In this document: positions 1 through 8,299 of the stretch, piece after piece
Position numbering within the stretch: the stretch's first letter is position 1
Layout: each line of letters starts with the position of its first letter
Assembly: GCA_903864835.1 (NCBI GenBank)
Contig: CAIPHK010000001.1
Span: 1-64,000 of the forward strand
Direction: 5' to 3'
DNA: 64,000 nt
From: an uncultured bacterium
Lineage (GTDB): Bacteria; Margulisbacteria; Marinamargulisbacteria; SXXA01
Notes under the pieces: generated by a model
Databases searched by the model: none
Seen by the model: only the letters and a program-made list of their open reading frames with translations
Told to the model about the DNA's origin: nothing
Translations under genes and position numbers: made by a program

Positions 1-4
1 CTCT

Positions 5-171
5 GGTCCACCTTCAGGGGGCAAGCTCACACTAAGCGCCCTCATGGCTCTTTGAATTATCTGAGCCCTGTTCAGTTTAGGGCTCTACACGCAAAACAGG
101 CTCCGCCTGTTTTGGAAGATTTCCTCTCTTGTTCAGCGTCTATTTGTGTCTGAATTTATAGGGGCTGGACC
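5..171. repeat. Possible small inserted element with two hairpins at the truncated end of the DUF4105 gene
   Basis: This stretch follows the abrupt end of the DUF4105 reading frame and has no gene of its own. It holds two hairpins: GAGCCCT/AGGGCTC at 63-85 and a perfect 9-bp stem AAAACAGGC/GCCTGTTTT with a 3-base loop at 93-113. Short inward-facing repeats GGTCCACC (5-12) and GGTCCAGC (minus strand, 171-164) could be the ends of a miniature element. I see no target-site duplication and the window edge hides the left flank, so the insertion reading is weak. Confidence 0.25.
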
Positions 172-788
172 GGGTCTTCAATTTGTTCAGCTGATAATTT
201 TAGGTCGTAATATATAATTTCGCGGTCTTCGATGTAGTTATACTCTTTAATTTTTCGGTAGTAGGGCTCTCTCAAGAACCATCCTTTAAATTGCCCACTT
301 AATCCATTGTAAATGTAAGCGGCTTGATCGCTGCCTTCAGTGTCTGCAATATAATGGAGAATGTCGCTATCCATCAGGCCCTGTTTTGACTTCAATATGA
401 GGAAAAGGTGCCCAAACATCGACGCGGGGTTCTCCATATAGCGATTCGGAAATGCAACAACAACGGAGGCGATATCCTCGTTGGCGGTTACGAGAGGCGT
501 ATATAAAATACGATTGATTTGTGAGATGGTCTTATAACGTAGGGGAAATTTTTTCCTGAATTCTGGATCTTGAGCACGGCAGCGTTTTAACTCTGCTTCA
601 TATTCCAATTTGGGGTCAGTTTTTCCGGATTTACTGACAAAGAAGCGATCATCATCGGCGACACTACGGTATTCATCACCTACCTTTTCATAGTAAAGCA
701 GGTTGAGCCACTTGCGGCTTTGATAGAATTCATCAGCATAGCAGGTACTCGCTAGCCCAATTAGAAAAATTAGCCCCCATTTAATCAT
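156..788 (-). pseudogene. Truncated DUF4105 (Lnb N-terminal-type) periplasmic protein
   Basis: The 210 residues start with a Sec signal peptide cleaved after CYA. They then show the DUF4105 core: AFPNRYMENPASMFGHLFLI near residue 115, followed by YNGLSGQFKGWF and REPYYRKIKEYNYIEDRE. This domain is shared with the N-terminal part of Lnb-type lipoprotein N-acyltransferases and many uncharacterised envelope proteins, where it is usually followed by a longer C-terminal half. Here the frame stops directly after the sequence LSAEQIE, which normally continues, so the gene is cut. The start ATG overlaps the stop of the upstream gene (ATGATTAA), indicating an operon with the two broken genes upstream. 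It may be a remnant. Confidence 0.75.
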
Positions 789-1125
789 CTAAAAAGTAGT
801 ACCCGCATTGCGCTTTTGTTTTTTTATTGATCAGGACCAGATATCGGACGGGATCCGATTCGTGAGTCAAGTCATCGTCGTTCAAAATGGAAATAAAGTT
901 CTCCGTGGGGCAATTAGTGTTCTTATATAAAATATATGCCAATTCGCCAATATAATCGTTTGTTCTTTCATAGTGATCTGCGATCAAATTGTCCTAGTTA
1001 AACAACGAAAATCGAATAATTTCTGACGCCACCCGAGAACTGCGTTTTTGAGTCGCAGCCTGAGCCACACTCTGCAAAAAGAGGGCTGGCAAAATTGCGA
1101 CTATTACTCGATTTCGCCAGTTCAA
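781..1125 (-). pseudogene. Small exported protein broken by an in-frame TAG
   Basis: Read from a TTG at 1125, the frame encodes a Sec signal peptide (NWRNRVIVAILPALF, cleavage near AQA) and about 27 more residues. A TAG at 994-996 interrupts it. The same frame then continues for 68 codons (DHYERTNDYIGELAYILY onward) and overlaps the DUF4105 start by 8 bases. The continuing frame and the overlap suggest one former gene of about 115 codons. I do not recognise the family. The TTG start lies 7 bases after the stop of the upstream reading frame and has no clear ribosome site, so it may be translationally coupled. The downstream part could also be re-initiated at TTG 987. Confidence 0.55.
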
Positions 1126-1131
1126 TTAAAT

Positions 1132-1530
1132 TTACGCTTTTTCCATTTGGATAAAGAATTGGTTGGGAGAATACTCTTGAGAATTGTTGGTAAACCAGCT
1201 GTCGGTGGATGATCCAAGGGACCCTCCAACAAGTAGGTTTCCCCAAAACATATTGTCAAAGCTGGTGTTTAACTTAACTTCGACATCTTTATATCCTGTC
1301 TTTTTGAAGGTGAATACTTTGGGTTTTCCATCTCTTTTTACTTTGTAGGTAAACGCGCCATTGTAATATCTTCCGATGGGTTGGTTGTTTAAGTAGACAT
1401 CGATATCTTGGAGGTTGCTATTAAAAGTGATGGAATCTCCGCCTTTGATCGTCGTTACTACGGTTGCGAATCCAAAAGCAGATTAGCTAATCCCGACCAA
1501 AATTGCCAAAACTAAAAGAAACTTCTTCAT
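1132..1530 (-). pseudogene. PEGA-like envelope protein broken by an in-frame TAA in the signal peptide
   Basis: From an ATG at 1530 with a GAGG ribosome site, the frame reads MKKFLLVLAILVGIS, meets TAA at 1483-1485, and then runs on uninterrupted for 116 codons. The body has a PEGA-like beta fold (DVYLNNQPIGRYYNGAFTY, then FKKTGYKDVEVKLN). It ends with a block seen in small envelope proteins: FWGNLLVGGSLGSSTDSW and EYSPNQFFIQME. No alternative upstream start restores the signal peptide. This is the first gene of the decaying three-gene operon. A sequencing error at the TAA is the main alternative. Confidence 0.6.
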
Positions 1531-1560
1531 ATCTTTACCTCGTCTATTGATTGATGTTTT

Positions 1561-1622
1561 GAAGTATTAAAAACTTCTAAAAAATAGGTTGTATTACAAA
1601 GCCCCTTCAACCTTATGTAATA
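1561..1622. promoter_or_regulatory. Nested dyads upstream of the broken envelope operon
   Basis: The 190-base gap between the broken operon and the binding-protein gene holds several inverted repeats: GAAGT/ACTTC at 1561-1577, AGGTTG/CAACCT at 1586-1613 and TATTACA/TGTAATA at 1593-1622. They lie 30 to 90 bases upstream of the minus-strand start at 1530, where a promoter and operator would be expected. No specific regulator can be named. Confidence 0.3.
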
Positions 1623-1722
1623 TTTTGAATATAAACATAGCATGTCGACGTAGCGGGAGAGAAGTCTCAGTCTAAAGTTTACCCAGTGTCTGAAATGCAC
1701 TTGAGGTAGAGGGCGAGTTATC

Positions 1723-2613
1723 TCAATCCGGCAGCCCGAGTTGCGCCGAGGTAAACAACGCATCACCCTGATAGGTATTTTTTCCAAATTCCGAGATGAG
1801 ATGTTGGGCACGGATGCTCGTCAGATAGGTTAAGAACTCCATCGTCTCCTCTGTCGGATGGGCTCCTAACAATGCAAAACAAGGATTGAGCAGCTGCTCG
1901 CCGCCTTCAACGTAGATTCGGCAGTTACTTATCTCTGCGCGGGTGGATAACCATGTTCCCCGGTCGGTGATGGTGTACAACCCGTCTCCAGCCGCACGGA
2001 TCAAGGCATCTTTAGGAAAGACATGGAATCTAAAATACCAATTTGCGGTACTGGTCCACGGTGACAGTCCGGTCAAGGTCCATAGCGATTGTTCCTTAAC
2101 ATTAGTTGCCGACTGGTCATCTCTCGATAAAAAGAGGGGGTAGCTCTCCAAATTCCCTCGCTGTGCAATTTTTCTTAAGCAGGGTTCTGTGGTGTCGCCA
2201 GTGGCGATTGATGCAGGGTTAGAAATGGGGCCAATAATTAAAAATTGGTCGTTAAAAATAGGGGTGGGATGGGTCGCCCATCCGTCAGCCACTGCTTGAT
2301 CACCTTGATTTTTTTCGTCCACCAACGCGATGTCAATGACCCCTTTCTTCAGTTGTTCTAGGGTTTTAGGGCTCACATCTTGATACCATGCGATTGAGTA
2401 GGTGGCCGATTTTTCTGTGAGATAGTCGTCAGCCAATGCCTTTAAGAGGCCTGTGGGTCCAGCGCCTCCATTCCCCAGTCGGATACGAATATTATCCGAA
2501 GGGCTCCCATAAATTTCTTTTGGAACCATGCTAACCTCTCGCGTATCGTCGGCGGCCAACAATGGTCCGGTTAAGAAGCAGATCAACATCGATACAATGA
2601 AATATGGTTTCAT
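1723..2613 (-). CDS. Periplasmic substrate-binding protein, TupA-like (tungstate/molybdate-type)
   Basis: This is a type II periplasmic binding protein of about 296 residues. The signal peptide (MKPYFIVSMLICFLTGPLLA) fixes the start at the internal ATG 2613 rather than the TTG at 2649, which lies inside the end of the MFS gene. TupA-family landmarks are GNGGAGPTGLLKALADDYL after the signal, IALVDEKNQGDQAVADGW (compare the family's 'DVLLVHDP...FV.EGYG'), FNDQFLIIGP and the late YTITDRGTWLS. The ligand is predicted to be an oxyanion such as tungstate, by family only. No cognate permease or ATPase lies nearby; instead it ends the EmrAB-type efflux operon, which is unusual. Confidence 0.75.
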   Translation of the reverse strand: MKPYFIVSMLICFLTGPLLAADDTREVSMVPKEIYGSPSDNIRIRLGNGGAGPTGLLKALADDYLTEKSATYSIAWYQDVSPKTLEQLKKGVIDIALVDEKNQGDQAVADGWATHPTPIFNDQFLIIGPISNPASIATGDTTEPCLRKIAQRGNLESYPLFLSRDDQSATNVKEQSLWTLTGLSPWTSTANWYFRFHVFPKDALIRAAGDGLYTITDRGTWLSTRAEISNCRIYVEGGEQLLNPCFALLGAHPTEETMEFLTYLTSIRAQHLISEFGKNTYQGDALFTSAQLGLPD

Positions 2614-2635
2614 AGGGGTCTTTTTGGCTGAGGGT

Positions 2636-4189
2636 CTAATGCGCGTCAACTTGAGTATCCAGTCGGCGTTGCATCTTCATGGTAAACACGGGGATTAACA
2701 TCAATACGATAATTCCAATAATACACCAGCATAACTGATTAAAGCTCATCATAAATGTTTGTCTCATCACCCGTCCGTATAGTGTCTTTATCGCGAAAGA
2801 CGCGGGGCTCCCAAATCCAATATTGTCGCCCAATGTTCGATAGGTCGCGCTGCCAGAAATTTTCATAAAATCATGATAAGCAGCGGGGTTAAGGAGTGAT
2901 ACTTTTGCGCGTAAATCTTCATAGTTTTGTTTGCTAAATCGGGTCAATAGCAGTGACAACGACGCGATGCCGATGCTTCCGCCAATTTGTCGAAAGAAGT
3001 TCATCAACCCATTCACCTGGGCCAATTCTTCCCCCTTAAATTGACTGGTGACGGTACTCAAAATAGGGATAAATAATAGGCCAGCGCCGACACCTCTAAA
3101 AATTAAAGGCAAAAATAAGTCGTTGGGACCGGTACCGGTACTAAATTGGGTCATTAATAATACTGATGTTGTCGCGATTCCTATGCCTGTCAAAATGATG
3201 GCGCGAGGATGAAATTTCTTGGATACCTTACTCACCATCATCATACTGATGGCCGTAGCGATAGAGCCTGGGATAAATAACATCCCTGTTTGCGTGGCGG
3301 TGAGCTTCATGATGTTGTCACTTAATACCGGAACCACAAAGGTTAGGGTATAGAGGATTACCCCCAACGCCATCATCAACGCGGACCCCGCAGTGACGGC
3401 GTTCGTCTTAAACAGCCGTAAGTTCATAATGGGGTTTTTGACTCGCAATTCCCACCATATAAATGCACTGCTACTTACCAATGCAAATAGCAGACAGGTT
3501 CGAATCGTGATGGAATCCAACCAACCCTCCGCTTGGCCGCGTTCCAAAATAAATTGGAAACACCCAATGCCCAAAAAGAGCAGGGCGAATCCCAGCCAGT
3601 CGACGGATTTCTTGGGGGCTGAGGCGTCCGGAACGCTCTGGTCGATATATATGTATGAGCAAATAGCGGCGATGATCCCGATTGGAATATTAACGTTAAA
3701 GATGGCGCGCCAACCGAATGTATCCGTGAGATATCCACCTAAGACCGGACCCAATGCGGGTCCAATCATGATACTCATTCCAAAAATAGCCATCGCCAAG
3801 GTTGCTTTTTCTTTTGGAAATTGTTCCTGAATCAAGGTTTGTGCAGTCGGCAATAATGCACCACCCGACAGGCCCTGAAGTATTCTGAAGAAGACGAGGG
3901 TATATAGATTCGGCGATATTCCGCACATAAATGAGGACAACGTGAACAAGAGAATGGCCCCGGTGAAATAATTTCGACGTCCCAATCGGGTCCCAAACCA
4001 TGCGGCGATCGGTAGGATAATCGAGTTTGCGATCATGTATCCGGTGGATACCCAGCTGATGGCATCCAGAGTGACCCCCAAATTGCCCATCATGGTCGGA
4101 ATGGCCACGTTGACGATGGAGGCGTCCAGAATTTCCAGAAGCGCAGCCAAAACAGCGGTGACGATAATAATGATCGATTTTTTACTCAT
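2636..4189 (-). CDS. emrB: MFS multidrug exporter, DHA2 (EmrB/QacA) family
   Basis: A 517-residue inner-membrane drug:proton antiporter with 14 predicted membrane segments. Family motifs are visible: LDASIVNVAIP in segment 1 (21-31), motif A GTRLGRRNYFTG in loop 2-3 (66-77) and the antiporter motif C GPALGPVLGGYL (143-154). With the EmrA-like adaptor and the TolC-like channel upstream it would form a tripartite pump spanning both membranes. It starts 13 bases after the adaptor stop. That gap contains the perfect palindrome ATCACGCGTGAT (4192-4203), which may be chance. The substrate is unknown. Confidence 0.93.
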   Translation of the reverse strand: MSKKSIIIIVTAVLAALLEILDASIVNVAIPTMMGNLGVTLDAISWVSTGYMIANSIILPIAAWFGTRLGRRNYFTGAILLFTLSSFMCGISPNLYTLVFFRILQGLSGGALLPTAQTLIQEQFPKEKATLAMAIFGMSIMIGPALGPVLGGYLTDTFGWRAIFNVNIPIGIIAAICSYIYIDQSVPDASAPKKSVDWLGFALLFLGIGCFQFILERGQAEGWLDSITIRTCLLFALVSSSAFIWWELRVKNPIMNLRLFKTNAVTAGSALMMALGVILYTLTFVVPVLSDNIMKLTATQTGMLFIPGSIATAISMMMVSKVSKKFHPRAIILTGIGIATTSVLLMTQFSTGTGPNDLFLPLIFRGVGAGLLFIPILSTVTSQFKGEELAQVNGLMNFFRQIGGSIGIASLSLLLTRFSKQNYEDLRAKVSLLNPAAYHDFMKISGSATYRTLGDNIGFGSPASFAIKTLYGRVMRQTFMMSFNQLCWCIIGIIVLMLIPVFTMKMQRRLDTQVDAH

Positions 4190-4191
4190 GG

Positions 4192-4203
4192 ATCACGCGT
4201 GAT
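4192..4203. other. 12-bp perfect palindrome between adaptor and pump genes
   Basis: ATCACGCGTGAT lies in the short gap between the EmrA-like stop and the EmrB-like start. It could be a protein-binding site or an mRNA hairpin, but nothing else supports a role. Confidence 0.2.
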
Positions 4204-5051
4204 TAACGTCGTCGAATGGTGACTTCGGCGGACAACCCGGCTTGAAGTAACTTAACGTCCTCAGCGGATAGATGAACCAATTTGATCTTTACAGGGACCC
4301 GTTGAACCACTTTGGTAAAGTTTCCCACCGCGTTGTCCGGCGGAAGTAGGCTAAACGCGGCACCCGTGCTGGGGCTGATACTATCGACGACACCCGTGAA
4401 TGTTTTATTGCTGATCGCATCCACAATGACCTTAACTGATTTTCCAGGTGCAATTCCTTCCAGTTCGGTTTCCTTAAAGTTTGCAACCACCCAACGTTCA
4501 TCCCCAACTACAAATCCCACAAGCGGTTGGCCAGGAACCACTGACATCCCAATTTCGAATGACTTTTTAGCGACGGTTCCGTTGGCCGGTGCTTTGATTT
4601 CGGTATGCGAAAAATTGTCTTCGGATTGTTTGACTGTAGCATCGCCGGCCCTAAGCTGGGCGGTGATCGACTTGTATTCGGCTTGGGCTGCATCAAGGCG
4701 TTCCTTGGTTTCCGCACCTTGTTTGAATAACGATTCACGGCGTTTGTAGTTCAAGTCCGCACTATGTTGTTTGGCCGCGAGGGACGCATATTCTGCCTTG
4801 GACAGATTCATCGCGTTGCGATAGTTTTCGGTGCGTAATGTGGCCAATACCTGACCCTCTTTGACGGCTTGGTTGTCTTCGACGCTAACGGTTTCGATAA
4901 TCCCCCCGACTTCAGCGGATAACAAGGTGGTTTTGGCTTCAACCGTTGCGTTGTTGGTCGATACATAGATGTATGAATGGTATCCAAAATATAAAACGGC
5001 GGCTCCGACCGCGAGGGCGACGGCCCCAACGAGTATTTGTTTCTTTTTCAT
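4203..5051 (-). CDS. emrA: Membrane fusion (HlyD/EmrA-like) periplasmic adaptor
   Basis: A 282-residue adaptor with one N-terminal membrane anchor (about 7-26) and the split biotinyl-lipoyl motif (VGGIIETVSVEDNQAVKEGQ). A helical hairpin with heptad character spans about 85-150, followed by the beta-barrel segment DERWVVANFKETELEGIAPG, typical of EmrA. It couples the MFS pump to the TolC channel. The stop of the channel gene overlaps its start (TAATG) and the ribosome site GGAGA lies in the last codons of the channel gene, so the two are translated together. It is shorter than E. coli EmrA (about 390 residues), mainly through shorter helical hairpins. Confidence 0.9.
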   Translation of the reverse strand: MKKKQILVGAVALAVGAAVLYFGYHSYIYVSTNNATVEAKTTLLSAEVGGIIETVSVEDNQAVKEGQVLATLRTENYRNAMNLSKAEYASLAAKQHSADLNYKRRESLFKQGAETKERLDAAQAEYKSITAQLRAGDATVKQSEDNFSHTEIKAPANGTVAKKSFEIGMSVVPGQPLVGFVVGDERWVVANFKETELEGIAPGKSVKVIVDAISNKTFTGVVDSISPSTGAAFSLLPPDNAVGNFTKVVQRVPVKIKLVHLSAEDVKLLQAGLSAEVTIRRR

Positions 5052-6352
5052 TACAATCTCCTACCTAATGTGATTTCAAGGTTAATTAAGGCTTCAACAG
5101 CATTCATTTTGGCGAGTACGCTTCCCGCTTTGGACCGAAATAGATCCAGCTCCGCGTCGAGTACCTCCGTGTTGGTTCGGCTTCCGGCTCTCGCCTCAAG
5201 TCGGGCCAAACGGACGCTTTCTTCAGACCGCTGTGTGTCCAGATTCTTAATTTCAAACCGACGCGTGTTGCTGATGTATTTCCGTTTCATTTGCTCAAAG
5301 TCGCCGTAGGCGTTGAGTTTCGCTGCGTTGATGTCGGCTTCAATTTTTTCTCTCTGGGCATGGGCGATGTCTGATTTTGCCTTCGACACATTTCCGTCAA
5401 ACAGGTTCCAATTCAGTACCACTGCCGTCTGATAGGCGGACCGAAAGGCATCGCTGGCGATGGCATCATTTTGATTGTTATACAGATCGGCGGACCCAAC
5501 GGCGGCGATTTGGGGAACAAACCAAGGGGTATCTTCATGCTCTTGTTTTTCAAGTGAGGCACAATGAAGCCTGAGGGATTGGATATCTGACCGGGTTTTA
5601 AATGTGCCATCAAACACTAATTGTTCGAGGCGTTTGATATCCGGTGATGGTATTTCGTCGATTAAGCGCCGATCATCCTGCACAATACCCAAAAGTTGAA
5701 TTAGATTTTGATGAGAGATAACCACGTTATCTTTTGCATCTGCCGCATCCAATTCGGCCTCGCTCAACTGGACTTGAATTCGCAATTCATCGTAGGCAGT
5801 CGCAGTGCCTCCCTTTTTTTGAATTTGAACCTGTTTTAAATGATCTTGGAGGACTTTGACGTGATGTTCGGTGACCGTCAGCAATTGCTGGGCGGTAAAG
5901 GCGTGGAAATAGGCCAATCGAATCGATTGCTCCAGCTGAAATTCAGCGAGATTAAGGTTCTCCTGAGCGGCTTGTTCAAGGAGATCGGAGGAGTCCAGTG
6001 CAGCCTGGTTTGCAAATCCATCGAAGAGGGGCAGTTTGGCTTTGATTCCATATACCGTCGTGGGATAAATGGACGGGAAGGTTACCGTTTCCCCGTTGAA
6101 CGGAATATCGAGGACTTCATATTTTCGACTCAAAGAATAGCTACTATTGGCCGATAATTTGGGCGCAAATCCGCTACCCAGAATTTCTTCTTTTTTGAAA
6201 CTGGCCTCTCGCAGCAATGCGGTAGATTTTAGAATCGAAGGGGACTTAAGTTTCCCTTCTTGAATCGCAGTAGCAAGGGATAATTCTTGGGCGGAAAATA
6301 CGGGAACTGAAAGAACGGAGAAAATACTAATAGCAAGAATAACTGGGCGCAT
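5051..6352 (-). CDS. TolC-family outer-membrane efflux channel
   Basis: A 433-residue outer-membrane factor with a signal peptide ending at FSA. Two repeated halves carry long helices and the hallmark strand-helix junctions: SANSSYSLSRKY and YGIKAKLPLFDGFANQAA in the first half, VLNWNLFDGNVSKAKSDIAHAQ in the second. It forms the trimeric exit duct of the EmrAB-like pump encoded immediately downstream. It is the first gene of the operon, so transcription probably starts in the 120-base gap shared with the divergent tetR gene. Confidence 0.9.
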   Translation of the reverse strand: MRPVILAISIFSVLSVPVFSAQELSLATAIQEGKLKSPSILKSTALLREASFKKEEILGSGFAPKLSANSSYSLSRKYEVLDIPFNGETVTFPSIYPTTVYGIKAKLPLFDGFANQAALDSSDLLEQAAQENLNLAEFQLEQSIRLAYFHAFTAQQLLTVTEHHVKVLQDHLKQVQIQKKGGTATAYDELRIQVQLSEAELDAADAKDNVVISHQNLIQLLGIVQDDRRLIDEIPSPDIKRLEQLVFDGTFKTRSDIQSLRLHCASLEKQEHEDTPWFVPQIAAVGSADLYNNQNDAIASDAFRSAYQTAVVLNWNLFDGNVSKAKSDIAHAQREKIEADINAAKLNAYGDFEQMKRKYISNTRRFEIKNLDTQRSEESVRLARLEARAGSRTNTEVLDAELDLFRSKAGSVLAKMNAVEALINLEITLGRRL

Positions 6353-6374
6353 GGTCCACTTCCGATATCGATTA

Positions 6375-6396
6375 ATTAAGTAATCACATACTTAAT
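6375..6396. promoter_or_regulatory. TetR-type operator, 8-bp inverted repeat
   Basis: ATTAAGTA-atcaca-TACTTAAT is a perfect inverted repeat with a 6-base spacer, placed 23-44 bases before the efflux operon start in the gap shared with tetR. Its size and position fit a TetR-family operator. The half-site AAGTAATCA recurs at 6429-6437. Confidence 0.6.
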
Positions 6397-6430
6397 AATG
6401 CAGTCTATTCCACCCGGAGCTTGGTTGCAA

Positions 6431-6442
6431 GTAATCATTTAC
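6431..6442. promoter_or_regulatory. Second operator-like palindrome near tetR
   Basis: GTAA-tcat-TTAC lies about 30 bases before the tetR start and shares the core GTAATCA with the stronger palindrome at 6375-6396. Two related sites, one near each divergent gene, would allow repression of the pump together with autoregulation. Confidence 0.45.
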
Positions 6443-6472
6443 ATACACATTTTACGGTGTTAAATTGCCCCG

Positions 6473-7084
6473 ATGGCAGAGGCAATTGGACCCAAAAAGC
6501 GAGACCGGGAAGGCAGTATTCAACGATTGCTTGATGCAGGAGTCAACGTCTTTTCAACCTATGGATATGATGCCTCAACCACACGATTAATCGCACAAGA
6601 ATCCGGGATCAACGAATCTCTTATTAGTCGGTATTTTGATGGAAAAGCGGGCCTTTTGGTCGAGATTATTCGAGGATATGTGGAAAAAGAAGCCGAACAC
6701 GGGATTTGTGTGGGGCATGCCCCTGCGGATACATTGGAAGGTGAGATACTTAGTTTTTTTCAATACAAATTTGACCACTATCAAAAGACAAAGTCCTTCC
6801 TGAAAGTGATGCTTTCTAGGGCGATTATTGACCCCGATGTGGCACTCGAAATGCAAAAGCGATTTAACAAGGGCGGGTCACCCTGGCTATTGGAGCGGCT
6901 TCAAGTATTTCGGTCTCAAGGAAAAATTCGGGCGAATGTTAACCTAGACCGAACCTGTTTTACGATCACCCATACTTGTTTTTCAATGGGTTTTTTGGGG
7001 CATACGGTGATGGGGTTGGATAAAGAATTTATTACCGCTGCGTTGGCGGATTTTGCCCGCGATTTTTCGACGGGGATTTCGTAA
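6473..7084 (+). CDS. TetR/AcrR-family transcriptional regulator
   Basis: A 203-residue regulator with the N-terminal TetR helix-turn-helix at about 35-57: TTRLIAQESGINESLISRYF followed by DGKAGLL. The rest is the helical ligand-binding and dimerisation domain. It is divergent from the TolC-EmrA-EmrB operon and two related palindromes lie between them, so it is very probably the local repressor of the pump, released by a pump substrate. The stop codon is part of a terminator stem. A Lys/Arg-rich N-terminal arm precedes the domain, as in many TetR proteins. Confidence 0.9.
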   Translation: MAEAIGPKKRDREGSIQRLLDAGVNVFSTYGYDASTTRLIAQESGINESLISRYFDGKAGLLVEIIRGYVEKEAEHGICVGHAPADTLEGEILSFFQYKFDHYQKTKSFLKVMLSRAIIDPDVALEMQKRFNKGGSPWLLERLQVFRSQGKIRANVNLDRTCFTITHTCFSMGFLGHTVMGLDKEFITAALADFARDFSTGIS

Positions 7085-7135
7085 AGGGGTCAGCAGATTG
7101 CGCCAAGGGAGTGACATAGTCTGCTGGCCCCTTTT
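7083..7135 (+). terminator. Terminator after tetR, close to the ABC operon start
   Basis: AAAGGGGTCAGCAGA (7083-7097) pairs with TCTGCTGGCCCCTTT (7120-7134) over 15 bp with one G-T wobble and is followed by T residues. It starts inside the tetR stop codon. Only 25 bases remain before the permease start, leaving little room for a separate promoter, so partial read-through or a promoter inside tetR is likely. Confidence 0.8.
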
Positions 7136-7160
7136 GCCGCTTATCCGGTAGGATACCTCC

Positions 7161-8297
7161 ATGATTAAAATTGCCATCAAAATGTTGTTGGGGGACCGGG
7201 CCAAATATCTGGGATTAGTCTTCGGGGTGACGTTTGCCACGCTTTTAATGGCCCAGCAGGTGTCGATCTTTATTGGATTGATGTCCCGCACGGCCAGCGT
7301 GGTAAATGATGTGACCGAGGCCGATGTCTGGGTCATGGATTCCCGAGTGCGCTACATCGAAGAGGTGGAACCGTTACGCGATGTGGAGCTCACTAATGTC
7401 CGATCGGTCCCTGGGGTGAAGTGGGCGGTTCCGTTTTTTAAGGGGCTATCGACTATTCGGATGCCAGATGGATTAACGCAACAGGTTCAGCTGATTGGTG
7501 TGGATGACGTGAGTTTGGTGGGGATATGCCCCAAATCATATATGGGAGACCCTGAATCTATTCGTCACCCCCAAACGGCGATGATTGATAAAAATGGGTA
7601 TAAATTTACGTGGCCGGAGCAGCCGTTTAAATTAGATCGCGAGATCGAGGTGAACGATAATCGCCTGACGCTAAGTGCGATTTGCGACTCCACGCCGACG
7701 TTTTTGACCTTTCCCACAATCTACGTGTCCTATGCAACCGCGGTACAAATTACCCCTCAAGGTTGTAACAAGATGTCGTTTATTTTAGTGAAATCGGCGG
7801 GAACGGACCCGAAGGTGTTAGCGGATCGTATCGGAAAACAAACCGGACTTCAGGCATTGACCCAAGACGAATTTGCCTGGCGAAGTATTAATTATTACCT
7901 CACGCGTACCGGTATTCCGATTAATTTTGGAATTACCGTATTCCTCGGAATGCTCATTGGCGCGGCAATTACGGCCCAAACGTTTTATATTTTTGTGATC
8001 GAAAACCTGAAGCAATTTGCCGCGATGAAGGCCTTCGGGGTGACCAACGGACAGCTGCTGCGTTTGGTGCTGACCCAAGCGGCATTGGTTGCGTTTGTGG
8101 GCTATAGCCTAGGGATTGGATTGACGGCATTATTCTTTAAAGCAACGTCCAATTCACCCGCGATGCGGGGCTTCTTCTTACATTGGCAAGTGATGGCGGG
8201 GAGTGCCGGAATAATTACGATCATTATTTTAATTTCGACCATTTTTAGTCTCCGAAAAGTTTTTACTGTCGATCCTGCTGTAGTGTTTAGGGGATAA
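7161..8297 (+). CDS. ABC exporter permease (DevC/MacB-like, FtsX fold)
   Basis: A 378-residue permease with one membrane segment at the N-terminus (about 13-38), a large periplasmic domain (about 45-265) and three C-terminal segments, the last ending in IFSLRKVFTVDPAVVFRG. This layout and the pattern FAAMKAFGVTNGQLLRLVL match DevC-like type VII ABC proteins, which drive export through an adaptor and TolC rather than transporting across the inner membrane. The ATPase, adaptor and outer-membrane channel follow in the same operon with gaps or overlaps of only a few bases. The substrate is unknown. Confidence 0.85.
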   Translation: MIKIAIKMLLGDRAKYLGLVFGVTFATLLMAQQVSIFIGLMSRTASVVNDVTEADVWVMDSRVRYIEEVEPLRDVELTNVRSVPGVKWAVPFFKGLSTIRMPDGLTQQVQLIGVDDVSLVGICPKSYMGDPESIRHPQTAMIDKNGYKFTWPEQPFKLDREIEVNDNRLTLSAICDSTPTFLTFPTIYVSYATAVQITPQGCNKMSFILVKSAGTDPKVLADRIGKQTGLQALTQDEFAWRSINYYLTRTGIPINFGITVFLGMLIGAAITAQTFYIFVIENLKQFAAMKAFGVTNGQLLRLVLTQAALVAFVGYSLGIGLTALFFKATSNSPAMRGFFLHWQVMAGSAGIITIIILISTIFSLRKVFTVDPAVVFRG

Positions 8298-8299
8298 CA

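Noticed and set aside
994-1485. Stop-codon reassignment or pyrrolysine/selenocysteine recoding in the broken envelope genes
   Set aside because: One interruption is TAA and the other TAG, no SECIS-like stem was sought out or stood out, and all other genes here use both codons as normal stops.
3393-3830. Plus-strand frame of 145 codons inside the MFS gene
   Set aside because: It is antisense to a clear transporter and its product has no recognisable features.
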